A stretch of DNA of 64,000 nucleotides, taken from the NCBI RefSeq assembly GCF_013201625.1, contig NZ_CP053839.1, positions 806,001-870,000 on the forward strand, read 5' to 3'. This stretch comes from Aliarcobacter lanthieri. GTDB lineage: Bacteria > Campylobacterota > Campylobacteria > Campylobacterales > Arcobacteraceae. The translations under genes and the position numbers were made by a program. The notes under the pieces are model-generated. The model was given only the letters and a program-made list of their open reading frames with translations. It made no database searches and was not told where the DNA came from. Shown in pieces: positions 18,078 to 28,370 of this stretch; within the stretch, counting starts at the first letter, position 1, and every line of letters starts with the position of its first letter.

Positions 18078-19386
18078 AATAGGTGGTAAAATCAAAAAAC
18101 GAAGTAGGGTAATAGATACTTTTATATCAAAAGAGGCTTTAAGTGGACTTCTTTTAATATTTGTTACAGTTTTCGCAATATTTATAGCAAACTCTAATAT
18201 TGGTCCTATGTACTTTGAACTTTGGGATAAAGATTTTGGATTGGCTTTAGGAGGACAAACTATTACTATGCCTCTACGACTTTGGATAAATGATGGTTTG
18301 ATGGCACTATTTTTTCTAATGGTTAGTTTAGAGATAAAAAGAGAGATTTTAATTGGAGAATTAGCTGGAGCTTCTAAAGCATTTTTTCCATTTATTGCAT
18401 CTTTGGGTGGTATGATAGTTCCAGCATTAATTTATATCTATTATAATCCAGATAATATGATAGGATTTGGTATTCCAATGGGAACTGATACTGCCTTTGC
18501 AATAGCCATTTTAATGCTTTTAGGAAGAAGAGTAAATCCTTCAGTAAAACTTTTTTTAGTTACACTTGCAGTAATTGATGATTTAGGTGCTATATTAGTT
18601 GTTGCTTTGATTTATACAAGTGAATTACATTTAGAGTATTTTGTTCACGTAGGAGTAGTTTATTCTTTAATATGGTTATTAAACTATTTTAATGTTAAAA
18701 AACTTTTACCATATTTAATATTAGGTATATTTTTATGGATATACATTCATGAAACTGGAGTTCATGCAACTATTGCTGGTGTTTTATTGGCTTTTGCTAT
18801 TCCTATTAGTTCTAAAATGGATGAAAAAGATTTTATTGATACAACTAAATCTAATCTTTATGATTTTGAATCACATCAAGATGCAAATCCAATTTTAAAT
18901 AATAGACAAATAAATGCTTTAGAAGGGATAGCTTATGGATATGATAGAGTTCAAAATCCACTTATAAGATTAGAACATAATTTACATGGTTTTTCAGCAT
19001 TTTTTGTAATGCCAATATTTGCTTTTTCAAATGCTGGAGTATTACTTGATTTTACAGCTGTTACTCAACATTTGATGATAGTATTAGGTGTAGGATTAGG
19101 TCTTTTAGTTGGAAAACCTTTAGGTATTTTTTCTTTTGTCTATATTGCAACAAAATTTAAACTTATTAAAAAACCATCAAATATATCTTGGTTTGAAATC
19201 TTATCTGTTGGGTTTATCGCTGGGATTGGATTTACAATGTCTATTTTTATAGCAAATTTAGCATTTGATGATGAAGTTATAATCTCTGCAATAAAAATAG
19301 GAATTTTCTTAGCATCTTTTGCAGCAACTGTCATAGGTGTAACTTTAATTATTCTTAAAGATAGATTAAAATATAGAAGCAAATAG
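18070..19386 (+). CDS. nhaA: Na+/H+ antiporter NhaA
   Basis: A 438-residue inner-membrane antiporter with 12 predicted helices. The ion-binding aspartate pair is in LAVIDDLGAILVVALIYT, and GMIVPALIYI, MGTDTAFAIAILMLLGRRV and GIGFTMSIFIANLAF are NhaA signatures. It exports Na+ or Li+ in exchange for protons in pH and salt homeostasis. A hydrophilic insertion of about 60 residues (around 255-310) between helices is longer than in E. coli NhaA but seen in many homologues. Confidence 0.95.
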   Translation: MIEIGGKIKKRSRVIDTFISKEALSGLLLIFVTVFAIFIANSNIGPMYFELWDKDFGLALGGQTITMPLRLWINDGLMALFFLMVSLEIKREILIGELAGASKAFFPFIASLGGMIVPALIYIYYNPDNMIGFGIPMGTDTAFAIAILMLLGRRVNPSVKLFLVTLAVIDDLGAILVVALIYTSELHLEYFVHVGVVYSLIWLLNYFNVKKLLPYLILGIFLWIYIHETGVHATIAGVLLAFAIPISSKMDEKDFIDTTKSNLYDFESHQDANPILNNRQINALEGIAYGYDRVQNPLIRLEHNLHGFSAFFVMPIFAFSNAGVLLDFTAVTQHLMIVLGVGLGLLVGKPLGIFSFVYIATKFKLIKKPSNISWFEILSVGFIAGIGFTMSIFIANLAFDDEVIISAIKIGIFLASFAATVIGVTLIILKDRLKYRSK

Positions 19387-19500
19387 CTTTTATATTTTAA
19401 AATATTCAAAATTTACCCAAATACTACCATAAATTGTAACAAAGGCTTAAGCACTTTTTCGATAAACTTGCCAAATTTTAAATCAGCGAAAGGAAAGTTT

Positions 19501-22500
19501 ATGCCAAAAAGAGAAGATATAAAAAATATTTTACTTATAGGTTCAGGACCAATTGTTATAGGACAAGCGTGTGAGTTTGACTATTCAGGAACACAAGCTA
19601 CTAAAACTTTAAAAGAGCTTGGTTATAGGGTTATTTTGATTAACTCAAATCCAGCAACTATCATGACAGATCCAGAATTTGCTGATAAGACATATATTGA
19701 ACCAATTACAGAAGAAGTTGTTCTAAATATAATTAAAAAAGAGAATATAGATTCTATTCTCCCAACAATGGGTGGACAAACAGCATTAAATGTTGCAACA
19801 TCTATGTATGAGAAAGGTCTTTTAGAAGGTATAAACTTTTTAGGAGTTCATCCAGAAGCTATTAAAAAGGGAGAAGATAGACATCTTTTTTCTGAAGCTA
19901 TGAGAAAAATTGGACTAGATTTACCTAGAAGTGAGAATGCTTATACTTTAGAAGAAGCAGTTAAAGTAGCAAAAGAGATAGGTTTCCCTGTGATTAGTAG
20001 AGCTTCATTTACTCTTGCAGGTGGTGGAAGTGGAGTTGCTTATAATATGGAAGAGTTTAAAGCTTTGGCACAAGCTGGTCTTGATGCTTCACCAATTAAT
20101 GAAATTGAAATTATGGAATCAGTTTTAGGTTGGAAAGAGTATGAAATGGAGATTATCAGAGATACAAATGACAACTGCATTGTTGTTTGTTCTATTGAAA
20201 ATCTTGACCCTATGGGAGTTCATACAGGTGATTCAATAACAATAGCTCCAGCACTTACTCTTACAGACAAAGAGTATGCAGTTATGAGAGAGGCATCTTT
20301 TGCAATTTTAAGAGAAATTGGAGTAAATAGTGGTGGTTCAAATGTACAATTTTCTATGTGCCCAGAAACTGGAAGAATGATTGTAATTGAAATGAATCCT
20401 AGAGTTTCAAGAAGTTCTGCTCTTGCTTCAAAAGCAACTGGTTATCCAATAGCAAAAGTTTCTACACTTTTAGCAGTTGGATTTACACTTGATGAGATTA
20501 CAAACGATATGACAGGAACACTAGCTAGTTTTGAACCAGCAGTTGATTATATTGTTTCTAAAGTTCCAAGATTTACATTTGAAAAATTCCCAAAAGCAAA
20601 TTCTACTTTAACAACATCAATGAAATCTGTTGGTGAAGTTATGTCTATAGGAAGAAATTTTAATGAGTGTATTCAAAAAGCATATTGTTCATTAGAAACT
20701 GGACTTAGTGGATTTGATAGTATTACGACTGATTTAGAGTTAATTAAAAAAGAGATTAGAAGACCAAATGATAAAAGACTTCAATATCTAATGGATGGTA
20801 TGAGACAAGGTTTAACAAATGAAGATATTTTTGAACTTTCAAAAATAGATCCTTGGTTCTTAGCTAAATTTAGAGAACTTTATGAACTAGAACTTGCTAT
20901 GACTCCAGCTATTTTAACTGATGAAGAACTTTTAAGAAAAGTTAAATCAAATGGATTTAGTGATAAATTTATTGCAAATATTATTGGAAAAACTGAAGAA
21001 AATGTATACAATGCAAGAAAAGCTTTAGATATAGATTTTGAGTATAATGAAGTTGATACTTGTGCCGGTGAATTTAAAGCTTTAAATCAATACTTATATT
21101 CAACTACAAATGTTACAAAATTACCAAAAGAGCAAACTCCTAAATCATCTGATAAAAAAGTTATGATTATTGGTGGTGGACCAAATAGAATTGGACAAGG
21201 AATAGAATTTGACTATTGTTGTGTTCATGCTAGTTTCGCTTTAAATGAAATGGGTGTAAAAACTATTATGTATAATTGCAACCCTGAAACTGTTTCAACA
21301 GATTATGATACTTCTGATGTTTTATATTTTGAACCAATTGATTTTGAACATGTAAGAAGTGTTGTAGAAAAAGAGCAACCAGATGGTGTTATCGTACATT
21401 TTGGTGGACAAACACCACTAAAATTAGCAAATGCTTTAACAAAAATTGGAGCAAAAATTATAGGAACAACAGCAGAAGTTATTGATTTAGCAGAAGATAG
21501 AAAAAAATTCTCTGCATTTGTTGAAAATATTGGACTTCTTCAACCAGAAAATGGAACAGCTGTAGAACTTGAAGAAGCTATAAAAATAGCTGAAAAAATA
21601 GGTTATCCTGTTCTTGTAAGACCATCTTTTGTTCTTGGTGGAAGAGGAATGAAAATAGTTTATTCAACTGATGAATTAAAAAAATATATGGATGAAGCAG
21701 TTTCAGTTTCAAATGATGCACCAGTTTTAATTGATAAATTCCTAGATAGAGCAATTGAACTTGATGTTGATTGTATTTGTGATGGAAAAGAAGTTTATAT
21801 TGGTGGAATTATGCAACATATTGAAGAAGCAGGTATTCACTCAGGAGATTCAGCTTGCTCATTACCTCCAATTAGTATAGAAGATAAATGTATAAAAGAA
21901 CTTGAGACAAAAACAAAGGCTATGGCTTTAGGTCTTGGTGTTGTAGGACTTATGAATGTTCAATATGCAATTCACAAAGGAGAAGTTTATTTAATTGAAG
22001 TAAATCCAAGAGCTAGTAGAACTGTGCCATTTGTAAGTAAAGCAACAGGAATTCCTCTTGCAAAAGTAGCTACTAGAGTTATGTGGGGACACAGTTTAAG
22101 AGATGCTTTAAAAGTTTATGATAGAGAGATTGTTTATGAAGATAATGGTGTTTTAAAACCAAAACTTAAAAATCATGTTGCTGTAAAAGAGTCTGTTTTC
22201 CCATTTAATAAACTTGTAGGAGCAGATTTGCTTTTAAGTCCAGAGATGAAATCTACTGGTGAAGTTATGGGAATTGCAGATAATTTTGCTATGGCATTTG
22301 CTAAATCTCAAAGTGCTGCTAAAAACTCTTTACCAAAAAGTGGAAAAGTATTTATTTCTTTATGTGATTTAGATAAAGAGTTTGCCTCAAGTATTGCAAA
22401 AGAATTAAATGAAAATGGATTTAGTATATGTGCAACTGGTGGAACAGAAAAAATTATTTCTGAAGCTGGAATACCTTGTGAAAAAGTATTGAAAGTTAGT

Positions 22501-22743
22501 GAAGGAAGACCAAATATTACAGATCTTTTAACTAATGGTGATATTGCAATGGCAATAAATACAAGTGGTGAACAAGAATTATCAAAAGATGATGGTAAAG
22601 ATATAAGAAGAGCTGTTTTAAGAATGAATGTTCCATATTTTACAACTGTAGCTGCTGCTAATGCTGCAACTGAAGCAATAAAAGAGTTAAAAACTAAAGA
22701 TGTTTCAACTCCAAAATCTATCCAAGAATTTTTAAATTACTAA
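19501..22743 (+). CDS. carB: Carbamoyl-phosphate synthase large chain CarB
   Basis: 1080 residues making carbamoyl phosphate from ammonia, bicarbonate and 2 ATP for pyrimidines and arginine. It has two homologous ATP-grasp halves: the first begins [20 protein letters not shown], the second [22 protein letters not shown]-terminal MGS-like allosteric domain (about 940-1080, [14 protein letters not shown]) follows. The start is ATG 19501 with AAAGGAAAG just upstream; the frame is open 33 bases further to a TTG, but similarity starts at [10 protein letters not shown]. The stop overlaps the next gene (TAATG). Confidence 0.97.
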   Translation: MPKREDIKNILLIGSGPIVIGQACEFDYSGTQATKTLKELGYRVILINSNPATIMTDPEFADKTYIEPITEEVVLNIIKKENIDSILPTMGGQTALNVATSMYEKGLLEGINFLGVHPEAIKKGEDRHLFSEAMRKIGLDLPRSENAYTLEEAVKVAKEIGFPVISRASFTLAGGGSGVAYNMEEFKALAQAGLDASPINEIEIMESVLGWKEYEMEIIRDTNDNCIVVCSIENLDPMGVHTGDSITIAPALTLTDKEYAVMREASFAILREIGVNSGGSNVQFSMCPETGRMIVIEMNPRVSRSSALASKATGYPIAKVSTLLAVGFTLDEITNDMTGTLASFEPAVDYIVSKVPRFTFEKFPKANSTLTTSMKSVGEVMSIGRNFNECIQKAYCSLETGLSGFDSITTDLELIKKEIRRPNDKRLQYLMDGMRQGLTNEDIFELSKIDPWFLAKFRELYELELAMTPAILTDEELLRKVKSNGFSDKFIANIIGKTEENVYNARKALDIDFEYNEVDTCAGEFKALNQYLYSTTNVTKLPKEQTPKSSDKKVMIIGGGPNRIGQGIEFDYCCVHASFALNEMGVKTIMYNCNPETVSTDYDTSDVLYFEPIDFEHVRSVVEKEQPDGVIVHFGGQTPLKLANALTKIGAKIIGTTAEVIDLAEDRKKFSAFVENIGLLQPENGTAVELEEAIKIAEKIGYPVLVRPSFVLGGRGMKIVYSTDELKKYMDEAVSVSNDAPVLIDKFLDRAIELDVDCICDGKEVYIGGIMQHIEEAGIHSGDSACSLPPISIEDKCIKELETKTKAMALGLGVVGLMNVQYAIHKGEVYLIEVNPRASRTVPFVSKATGIPLAKVATRVMWGHSLRDALKVYDREIVYEDNGVLKPKLKNHVAVKESVFPFNKLVGADLLLSPEMKSTGEVMGIADNFAMAFAKSQSAAKNSLPKSGKVFISLCDLDKEFASSIAKELNENGFSICATGGTEKIISEAGIPCEKVLKVSEGRPNITDLLTNGDIAMAINTSGEQELSKDDGKDIRRAVLRMNVPYFTTVAAANAATEAIKELKTKDVSTPKSIQEFLNY

Positions 22744-23186
22744 TGGATTCTAGCTTAGTTTATCTAGTACAAACAGATACAACTGTTGGTTTTTCATCTT
22801 CAAATGATGAGAAGCTAACAAAGCTAAAACAAAGAGAAAAATCTAAAAAAATTTTAAATACTGTAAACTCTTTTAAAACATTAAATAGTTTAGCAAGAGT
22901 TCCAAAAAACTTTAGAAAATTAGTACGTAATAGTAAGAAAACTACTTTTATATATCCAAATCTACAATCATTTAGGGTTGTTGATAAATCGTCAAGTTTT
23001 TATGATTTTATAGATAAATTTGATATATCATATTCAACTTCTGCAAATAAAACTGCATGTAGTTTTGAGTATGATTTTGCTTTTACGAACTCAAATGTAA
23101 TAGTTGAAAATAAACTAGGCTTTTTTGAAACAACATCTTCCAAAATATATATTTTAAAAAAAAAGAAGCTAAAACAAATAAGATAG
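22743..23186 (+). CDS. Sua5/YrdC-like protein, short
   Basis: A 147-residue protein that starts like the YrdC/Sua5 fold (LVYLVQTDTTVGFSS, the T-D-T-x-G motif), with later AYST-like and FEYDFAF segments. Full Sua5/YrdC proteins (about 180-350 residues) make the threonylcarbamoyl-AMP used for t6A tRNA modification. This one is shorter and divergent, and the family KRP-type motif is not obvious, so activity is uncertain. It overlaps the carB stop by one base. The stop is followed by the tRNA-Glu promoter. Confidence 0.65.
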   Translation: MDSSLVYLVQTDTTVGFSSSNDEKLTKLKQREKSKKILNTVNSFKTLNSLARVPKNFRKLVRNSKKTTFIYPNLQSFRVVDKSSSFYDFIDKFDISYSTSANKTACSFEYDFAFTNSNVIVENKLGFFETTSSKIYILKKKKLKQIR

Positions 23187-23231
23187 AGATATGTTTTTAT
23201 GATTTTAAGTAGAATAAAACTTAAAATAAAA

Positions 23232-23237
23232 TATAAT
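23232..23237 (+). promoter_or_regulatory. Promoter -10 element of tRNA-Glu
   Basis: TATAAT sits 13 bp before the mature 5' end of the tRNA, placing the start of transcription around 23244. This is a typical compact tRNA promoter. Confidence 0.6.
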
Positions 23238-23250
23238 ACTCCCTCATTAT

Positions 23251-23326
23251 GACCCCGTCGTCTAGTGGCCAAGGACGTTAGGATTTCCTCCTAAACACGT
23301 AAGTTCGAATCTTGCTGGGGTCGCCA
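23251..23326 (+). tRNA. tRNA-Glu (anticodon TTC)
   Basis: A 76-base cloverleaf with encoded CCA. The acceptor GACCCCG pairs with TGGGGTC (one G-T). The D-arm GTC..GAC has the tRNA-Glu-like sequence GTCTAGTGGCCAAGGAC. The anticodon stem is TTAGG/CCTAA with loop ATTTCCT, a 4-base variable region follows, and the T-arm is GTAAG-TTCGAAT-CTTGC. Positions 34-36 read TTC. Position 37 is C, where most bacterial tRNA-Glu have A. The tRNA stands immediately before the polysaccharide locus. Confidence 0.93.
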
Positions 23327-23352
23327 ATTTAAAAGAAAAATAAATTTATTTT

Positions 23353-23358
23353 TATAAT
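23353..23358 (+). promoter_or_regulatory. Candidate -10 element before the Wzz-like gene
   Basis: TATAAT lies about 38 bp before ATG 23396, in the 69-bp gap after the tRNA. If real, it would start the polysaccharide operon. No -35 is obvious. Confidence 0.35.
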
Positions 23359-23395
23359 ATAAACAAATTTTGATATACAAAATACAGGGGAAAAT

Positions 23396-24406
23396 ATGCA
23401 AAATGAAAAATATATACAAGAAGATGAAATAGATTTAAAAGAGTTATTTAAAACTATTTGGAATAAAAAGATTTTTATAGTTATATTTACATCAATTATT
23501 ACAATATTATCTATAGTTTATGTAAGTTTAAAAATACCAATTTATGAGGTAAAATCGGTAGTTAAAATAGGACAAATTGGTGATGCTTTAATAGAAAATA
23601 GCAATATTTTAGAACGAAAACTAAGAGTTATATTTTCTGTAGATGATATGCCTTTTATAACAGAAAAATATGGAATTGTTTCTGATATTTCACTTGTAAA
23701 AAAAGCAGAAAATTTTATAGAAATAACTACACAGGCATTTTCAAATGAAAAGGCTATTGATATAAATAATGAAGTAGTTGATTTTTTACAAACAGATTAT
23801 AAATATAAAATTGATGAATATATTTTAAGAACAAACTTAAATATAAAAAATTTGGAAGAGCAGATTAAATATTTAGAAGATGTAACAAAAATTCAAGTAA
23901 ATGAAAAAATAAATTTTTTAAAAAATGTTGAATTAGTTACAATTGAAAATAAATTGAATTTTAATAAAGAAAAAATGGAACAATATCAAAAAAATATAAA
24001 TGATATAACGAAAAAAAGAAGTTCAAATGATACTCAAAATATGTTATCTGCTATGGAAATACTAAATTATCAAAATTTAATATTGAATCTACAAAATCAA
24101 ATTGAAAATTTAAATAAAGAAAAAGAAAATATACTTTTAGAAAAAATCCCAAATTTAAATAGAGAATTAGAATATAGTATAAAAAATCAATTAGAAGATT
24201 TGAATGATAAGATAGAACTTGAAAAATTAAAACTTATGAATAATATAGCAACAAATAGTGAAATAGTAGGGAATATTTTAATAAATGATTATCCTATCAA
24301 ACCTAGAAAATCTCTTATTGTAGTAGTTGGTTTTGTGACAGGATTTATCTTATCTATATTTTTAGTATTTTTTATAAATTTTATAAATAAGATAAGAAAA
24401 GAATAA
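23396..24406 (+). CDS. Wzz-type polysaccharide chain-length determinant
   Basis: A 336-residue inner-membrane protein. A transmembrane segment near residues 27-47 (IFIVIFTSIITILSIVYVSL), a long periplasmic helical coiled-coil region (about 140-290, rich in Leu, Asn, Lys and Glu) and a second transmembrane segment near 308-330 after the NDYPIKPRKSLIVVVGF motif. This Wzz topology sets O-antigen or capsule chain length together with Wzy. No tyrosine-kinase domain is fused. SD AGGGGAAA precedes ATG 23396. It is the first gene of the locus. Confidence 0.85.
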   Translation: MQNEKYIQEDEIDLKELFKTIWNKKIFIVIFTSIITILSIVYVSLKIPIYEVKSVVKIGQIGDALIENSNILERKLRVIFSVDDMPFITEKYGIVSDISLVKKAENFIEITTQAFSNEKAIDINNEVVDFLQTDYKYKIDEYILRTNLNIKNLEEQIKYLEDVTKIQVNEKINFLKNVELVTIENKLNFNKEKMEQYQKNINDITKKRSSNDTQNMLSAMEILNYQNLILNLQNQIENLNKEKENILLEKIPNLNRELEYSIKNQLEDLNDKIELEKLKLMNNIATNSEIVGNILINDYPIKPRKSLIVVVGFVTGFILSIFLVFFINFINKIRKE

Positions 24407-24458
24407 AAAAGAATTAATATTTATGTGATAATATAAAAAATTTAATATAAGGGAAAAA

Positions 24459-25727
24459 ATGGAAAATAAAATATGTATAATAGGTTTAGGATATGTTGGT
24501 CTTCCTTTAGCTCATGCTTTTTCAAGTAAATATGAAGTAGTTGGTTTTGATATAGATAATTCAAGAATAGAAGAGTTAGAAAGCGCTTTTGATAGAACCT
24601 TAGAATTAGATGAAAATCAGATGAAAGATGCTATAAAAAATGGTATGAAATTTACTATGAATATTGAAGATATAAAGGATTCAAATATTTATATAGTTAC
24701 TGTACCAACACCTATTAAAGATAGTAATGAACCAGATTTAACCCCTATTATAAAATCAACTGAAACTATAGCAAAAGTTTTAAAACAAAATGATATAGTA
24801 ATTTATGAAAGTACTGTTTATCCAGGCGTTACAGAGGAAATTTGTGTTCCTATTTTAGAAAAATTTAGCGACTTGATATTTAATAAAGATTTCTTTTGTG
24901 GATACTCTCCTGAAAGAATAAATCCAGGTGATAAAGAGCATACAGTTACAAAAATACTTAAAATAACATCTGGTTCGACTCCTCAAATAGCTAAAAGAAT
25001 AGATGATTTATATAAAAGTATTATCACTGCTGGAACTCACTTAGCTCCATCAATAAAAGTTGCTGAAGCTGCAAAAGTTATAGAGAATACTCAAAGAGAT
25101 GTAAATATAGCTTTGATAAATGAACTTGCTATGATTTTTGATTTGATGGATATCGATACTAAAGATGTAATTGAAGCAGCTGCTACAAAATGGAATTTTA
25201 TAAAACTTTTCCCAGGTCTAGTAGGAGGGCATTGTATAGGAGTTGATCCATACTATCTTACTCATAAAGCACAAAGTTTAGGATATATGCCAAATTTAAT
25301 TTTAGGTGCAAGACAAGTTAATAATGGTATTAGTAAATATATAGCTGATAAAACTTTAAAATTAATTGTTAGTGAAAATAAAAAATTAAATGGTTCAAAT
25401 ATATTAGTTCTTGGAGCTACATTTAAAGAAAATTGCCCTGATATGAGAAATTCTAAAGTTCTTGATATTATTAGAGAACTTGAAGAGTTTAAATGCAATG
25501 TTGAAGTATATGATTACTGGATTGATGAGAGTGATAAAAAGGTAAAACCTTTGAATTTTTTAGAAGAATTACCATTAAATAGTGAAAGATATGATGCTAT
25601 TATTGTTGCTGTAAATCATGATAAATTTAAAAATATTTCTACAAATGATTATAAAGGAATGTCAAAAGGTACACCTATAATAATGGATGTAAAAGGTATA
25701 GTAGAAGAACCAACTTGGAGATTATAA
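24459..25727 (+). CDS. wbpA: UDP-N-acetylglucosamine 6-dehydrogenase (WbpA/TviB type)
   Basis: A 422-residue nucleotide-sugar dehydrogenase that oxidises UDP-GlcNAc to UDP-GlcNAcA using NAD+. It shows the N-terminal NAD site IIGLGYVGLPLA, then VPTPIKDSNEPDLTPI and ESTVYPGVTEE. The active site LVGGHCIGVDPYYLTHKA has the catalytic Cys, and a C-terminal UDP-binding domain follows with GATFKENCPDMRNSK. Followed directly by WbpB, WbpD and WbpE homologues, it is the first step of UDP-2,3-diacetamido-glucuronate synthesis. SD AAGGGAAAAA precedes ATG 24459. Confidence 0.92.
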   Translation: MENKICIIGLGYVGLPLAHAFSSKYEVVGFDIDNSRIEELESAFDRTLELDENQMKDAIKNGMKFTMNIEDIKDSNIYIVTVPTPIKDSNEPDLTPIIKSTETIAKVLKQNDIVIYESTVYPGVTEEICVPILEKFSDLIFNKDFFCGYSPERINPGDKEHTVTKILKITSGSTPQIAKRIDDLYKSIITAGTHLAPSIKVAEAAKVIENTQRDVNIALINELAMIFDLMDIDTKDVIEAAATKWNFIKLFPGLVGGHCIGVDPYYLTHKAQSLGYMPNLILGARQVNNGISKYIADKTLKLIVSENKKLNGSNILVLGATFKENCPDMRNSKVLDIIRELEEFKCNVEVYDYWIDESDKKVKPLNFLEELPLNSERYDAIIVAVNHDKFKNISTNDYKGMSKGTPIIMDVKGIVEEPTWRL

Positions 25728-25728
25728 A

Positions 25729-26691
25729 ATGGAAAAGATAAATTTTGCACTTATTGGAGCAAGTGGTTATATAGCTCCAAGACATATGAAAGCTATTAAA
25801 GAGACTGGTAATGAGCTTGTAGTTGCTATGGATACTTATGATGGTATTGGAATAATGGATAGTAATTTTCCACAAGCTGATTTTTTTACAGAGTTTGAAA
25901 GATTTAGTTCATTTGTGGATCATTTTAAAAGAAATGGTAATAATATAGATTATGTGGCTATTACTACACCAAATTATTTACATGATAGTCATATTAGATT
26001 TGCTTTAAAAAGTGGTTCAAATGCTATTTGTGAAAAGCCTTTAGTTTTAAATCCAAATCAAATAGATGATTTAAAAATAGTAGAAAAAGAGAGTGGTAAA
26101 AAAGTATATACAATACTACAATTAAGACTTCATGATTCTATAATTGCATTAAAAGAAAAAATATCAAAAGAATTAGAAAAAAATCCATCTAAGGTTTATG
26201 ATATTGATTTAACATATTTAACAAGTCGTGGTAAATGGTACTTTGAATCTTGGAAAGGTGATGAAAAAAAATCAGGAGGAATAGCTTCAAATATTGGAGT
26301 TCACTTTTTTGATATGCTATCTTGGATTTTTGGAGAATTACAAGAAAATATTGTATATATAAAAAATCCTGATGTAAATGCTGGATATATGAAACTTAAA
26401 AATGCAAATGTTAGATGGTTTTTATCTGTAAATTATGATTATATTCCTGAAGAAATAAAAACTACTGGGAAAACTACATTTAGAAGTATCACTGTTGATG
26501 GAGAAGAGTTTGAATTTAGTGAAGGTTTTACGGATCTACATACGAAATCATATAAAGATATTTTAAATGGTGGTGGATTTGGTCTTGATGATGCTAGAAA
26601 TTCAATAGTGATAGTTTCTGATATTAGAAAAATGCAAACGGCTAATTTAGATGAAAAATCTCATCCATTTTGTAAAAAAGTTTTAGGATAA
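25729..26691 (+). CDS. wbpB: UDP-GlcNAcA 3-dehydrogenase (WbpB/WlbA)
   Basis: A 320-residue Gfo/Idh/MocA-family NAD-dependent oxidoreductase. It has an N-terminal Rossmann fold (ALIGASGYIAPRHMKAIKET), the motif AITTPNYLHDSHIRFAL, and AICEKPLVL with the catalytic Lys. It oxidises C3 of UDP-GlcNAcA for the following aminotransferase. The stretch MDTYDGIGIMDSNFPQADFF is typical of WlbA/WbpB rather than other Gfo/Idh enzymes. One base separates it from wbpA; it is part of the wbpABDE block. Confidence 0.9.
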   Translation: MEKINFALIGASGYIAPRHMKAIKETGNELVVAMDTYDGIGIMDSNFPQADFFTEFERFSSFVDHFKRNGNNIDYVAITTPNYLHDSHIRFALKSGSNAICEKPLVLNPNQIDDLKIVEKESGKKVYTILQLRLHDSIIALKEKISKELEKNPSKVYDIDLTYLTSRGKWYFESWKGDEKKSGGIASNIGVHFFDMLSWIFGELQENIVYIKNPDVNAGYMKLKNANVRWFLSVNYDYIPEEIKTTGKTTFRSITVDGEEFEFSEGFTDLHTKSYKDILNGGGFGLDDARNSIVIVSDIRKMQTANLDEKSHPFCKKVLG

Positions 26692-26694
26692 TAT

Positions 26695-27273
26695 ATGGCT
26701 TCTTATTTTGCACATGAGTCGAGTTATATTGATGAAAATGTAATTATAGGGGAAGATACTAAAATTTGGCATTTTTCACATATCTTAAGTGGTTCACATA
26801 TTGGAAGCAATTGTTCATTTGGACAAAACTGTGTAGTCGGTCCAAAAGTAAATATTGGAAATGGTGTAAAAGTTCAAAATAATATTTCTATATATGAAGG
26901 TGTTGAAGTAGAAGATGATGTTTTTTTAGGACCTTCTATGGTATTTACAAATGTTATAAATCCAAGAGCTTTTATAGTACGGAAAGAAGAGTTTAAAAAA
27001 ACAGTTCTGAAAAAAGGCTGTAGTGTTGGAGCAAACGCTACGGTTGTTTGTGGAGTAACTATTGGAGAATATGCACTTATTGGAAGTGGTGCAGTGGTAA
27101 ATAAGGATGTAAAACCTTATGCTCTTATAGTTGGGGTTCCTGCAAAACAAATAGGATGGGTTTCAATGGCTGGAAATACACTAAACTTTGATAAAAGTGG
27201 AATAGCGACTGATAGTTTCGATAATACAAAATATAAAATAGAAAATGATAATTTAATTTTAATAAAAGAGTAA
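26695..27273 (+). CDS. wbpD: N-acetyltransferase making UDP-2,3-diacetamido-glucuronate (WbpD/WlbB)
   Basis: A 192-residue left-handed beta-helix acetyltransferase with hexapeptide repeats from residue 9 to about 150 (VIIGEDTKIWHFSHILSGSH, IGSNCSFGQNCVVG, VTIGEYALIGSGAVV). It acetylates the 3-amino group of UDP-GlcNAc3NA with acetyl-CoA. It lies between the WbpB and WbpE homologues, exactly as in known wbp/wlb clusters. Confidence 0.9.
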   Translation: MASYFAHESSYIDENVIIGEDTKIWHFSHILSGSHIGSNCSFGQNCVVGPKVNIGNGVKVQNNISIYEGVEVEDDVFLGPSMVFTNVINPRAFIVRKEEFKKTVLKKGCSVGANATVVCGVTIGEYALIGSGAVVNKDVKPYALIVGVPAKQIGWVSMAGNTLNFDKSGIATDSFDNTKYKIENDNLILIKE

Positions 27274-27275
27274 AA

Positions 27276-28370
27276 ATGAAGATAGATTTTGCAAATTTAC
27301 AATACCAACATAATCTTTATAAAGAAGAGATAGAAGAAGCTATATTGAAAGTAGCTAGAAATTGTAACTTTATTATGGGAAATGAAGTTCTTGAACTAGA
27401 AAAAAGTTTAGAAGAATTCACAGGTGCAAAATATGCAATAACTTGTAGCAATGGTACAGATGCTTTACTTCTTGCTATGATGGCTCTTGATATAAAACCA
27501 GGAGATGAAATAATCACTACTCCATTTACATTTATAGCAACAGCTGAAACAATAGCCTTCTTAGGTGCAAAACCAGTTTTTGTAGATATTGATGAAAAAA
27601 CATATAATATTGATGTTTCTAAAATCGAAGATAAAATAACTTCTAAAACAAAAGCTATTATTCCTGTATCACTTTATGGACAACCTGCTAATATGGACAA
27701 AATTCAAGAAATAGCTAAAAAATATAATTTAAAAGTAATTATAGATGGTGCGCAAAGCTTTGGTTCTACTTATAATAGAATTACAGATTCTGCACTTGGT
27801 GATATATCAACAACTTCATTCTTCCCTGCAAAACCATTAGGGTGTTATGGAGATGGTGGAGCAGTTTTTACAAACTGTGAGATTTTGGCAAATAAGATTA
27901 AAAGCTTAAGACTTCATGGACAATCAAAAAGATACTATCATCAATATATTGGTATGGGTGGAAGACTTGATACTTTACAAGCATCAGTTTTAAATGTAAA
28001 ACTAAGATATTATAAAAAAGATTTAGAACTAAGACAAGAAGTTGCTTCTAAATACACAAAAGCTTTAAAAAATAAATCTAATATAATACTTCCTTATGTG
28101 GATACTAAATCATCATCAGCTTGGGCACAATATTCAATAAGAGTAAAAAATAGAGATACTTTACAAGAAAAATTAAAAGAAGCTGGAATACCAACAGCAG
28201 TTCATTATCCTATGCCACTACATTTACAAGAGTGTATGAAATATTTAAGATATAAAAAAGGTGATTTCCCTATTTCTGAAATAGTATCAGATGAAATTAT
28301 GAGTTTACCTATGAATCCTTATCTTACTGATGAAGAAATAGAGTATATTGTTGGAAAAATTTATGAATAA
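27276..28370 (+). CDS. wbpE: C3 aminotransferase of the diacetamido-glucuronate pathway (WbpE/WlbC)
   Basis: A 364-residue PLP-dependent DegT/DnrJ/EryC1 aminotransferase. It starts MKIDFANLQYQHNLYKEEIE, has TCSNGTDALLLAMMA, IIDGAQSFGSTYN and the PLP-lysine region SFFPAKPLGCYGDGGAVFT, and ends with the family tail. It transfers an amino group from glutamate to C3 of the WbpB product. Its 3' end overlaps the legB start by 8 bp. Confidence 0.9.
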   Translation: MKIDFANLQYQHNLYKEEIEEAILKVARNCNFIMGNEVLELEKSLEEFTGAKYAITCSNGTDALLLAMMALDIKPGDEIITTPFTFIATAETIAFLGAKPVFVDIDEKTYNIDVSKIEDKITSKTKAIIPVSLYGQPANMDKIQEIAKKYNLKVIIDGAQSFGSTYNRITDSALGDISTTSFFPAKPLGCYGDGGAVFTNCEILANKIKSLRLHGQSKRYYHQYIGMGGRLDTLQASVLNVKLRYYKKDLELRQEVASKYTKALKNKSNIILPYVDTKSSSAWAQYSIRVKNRDTLQEKLKEAGIPTAVHYPMPLHLQECMKYLRYKKGDFPISEIVSDEIMSLPMNPYLTDEEIEYIVGKIYE

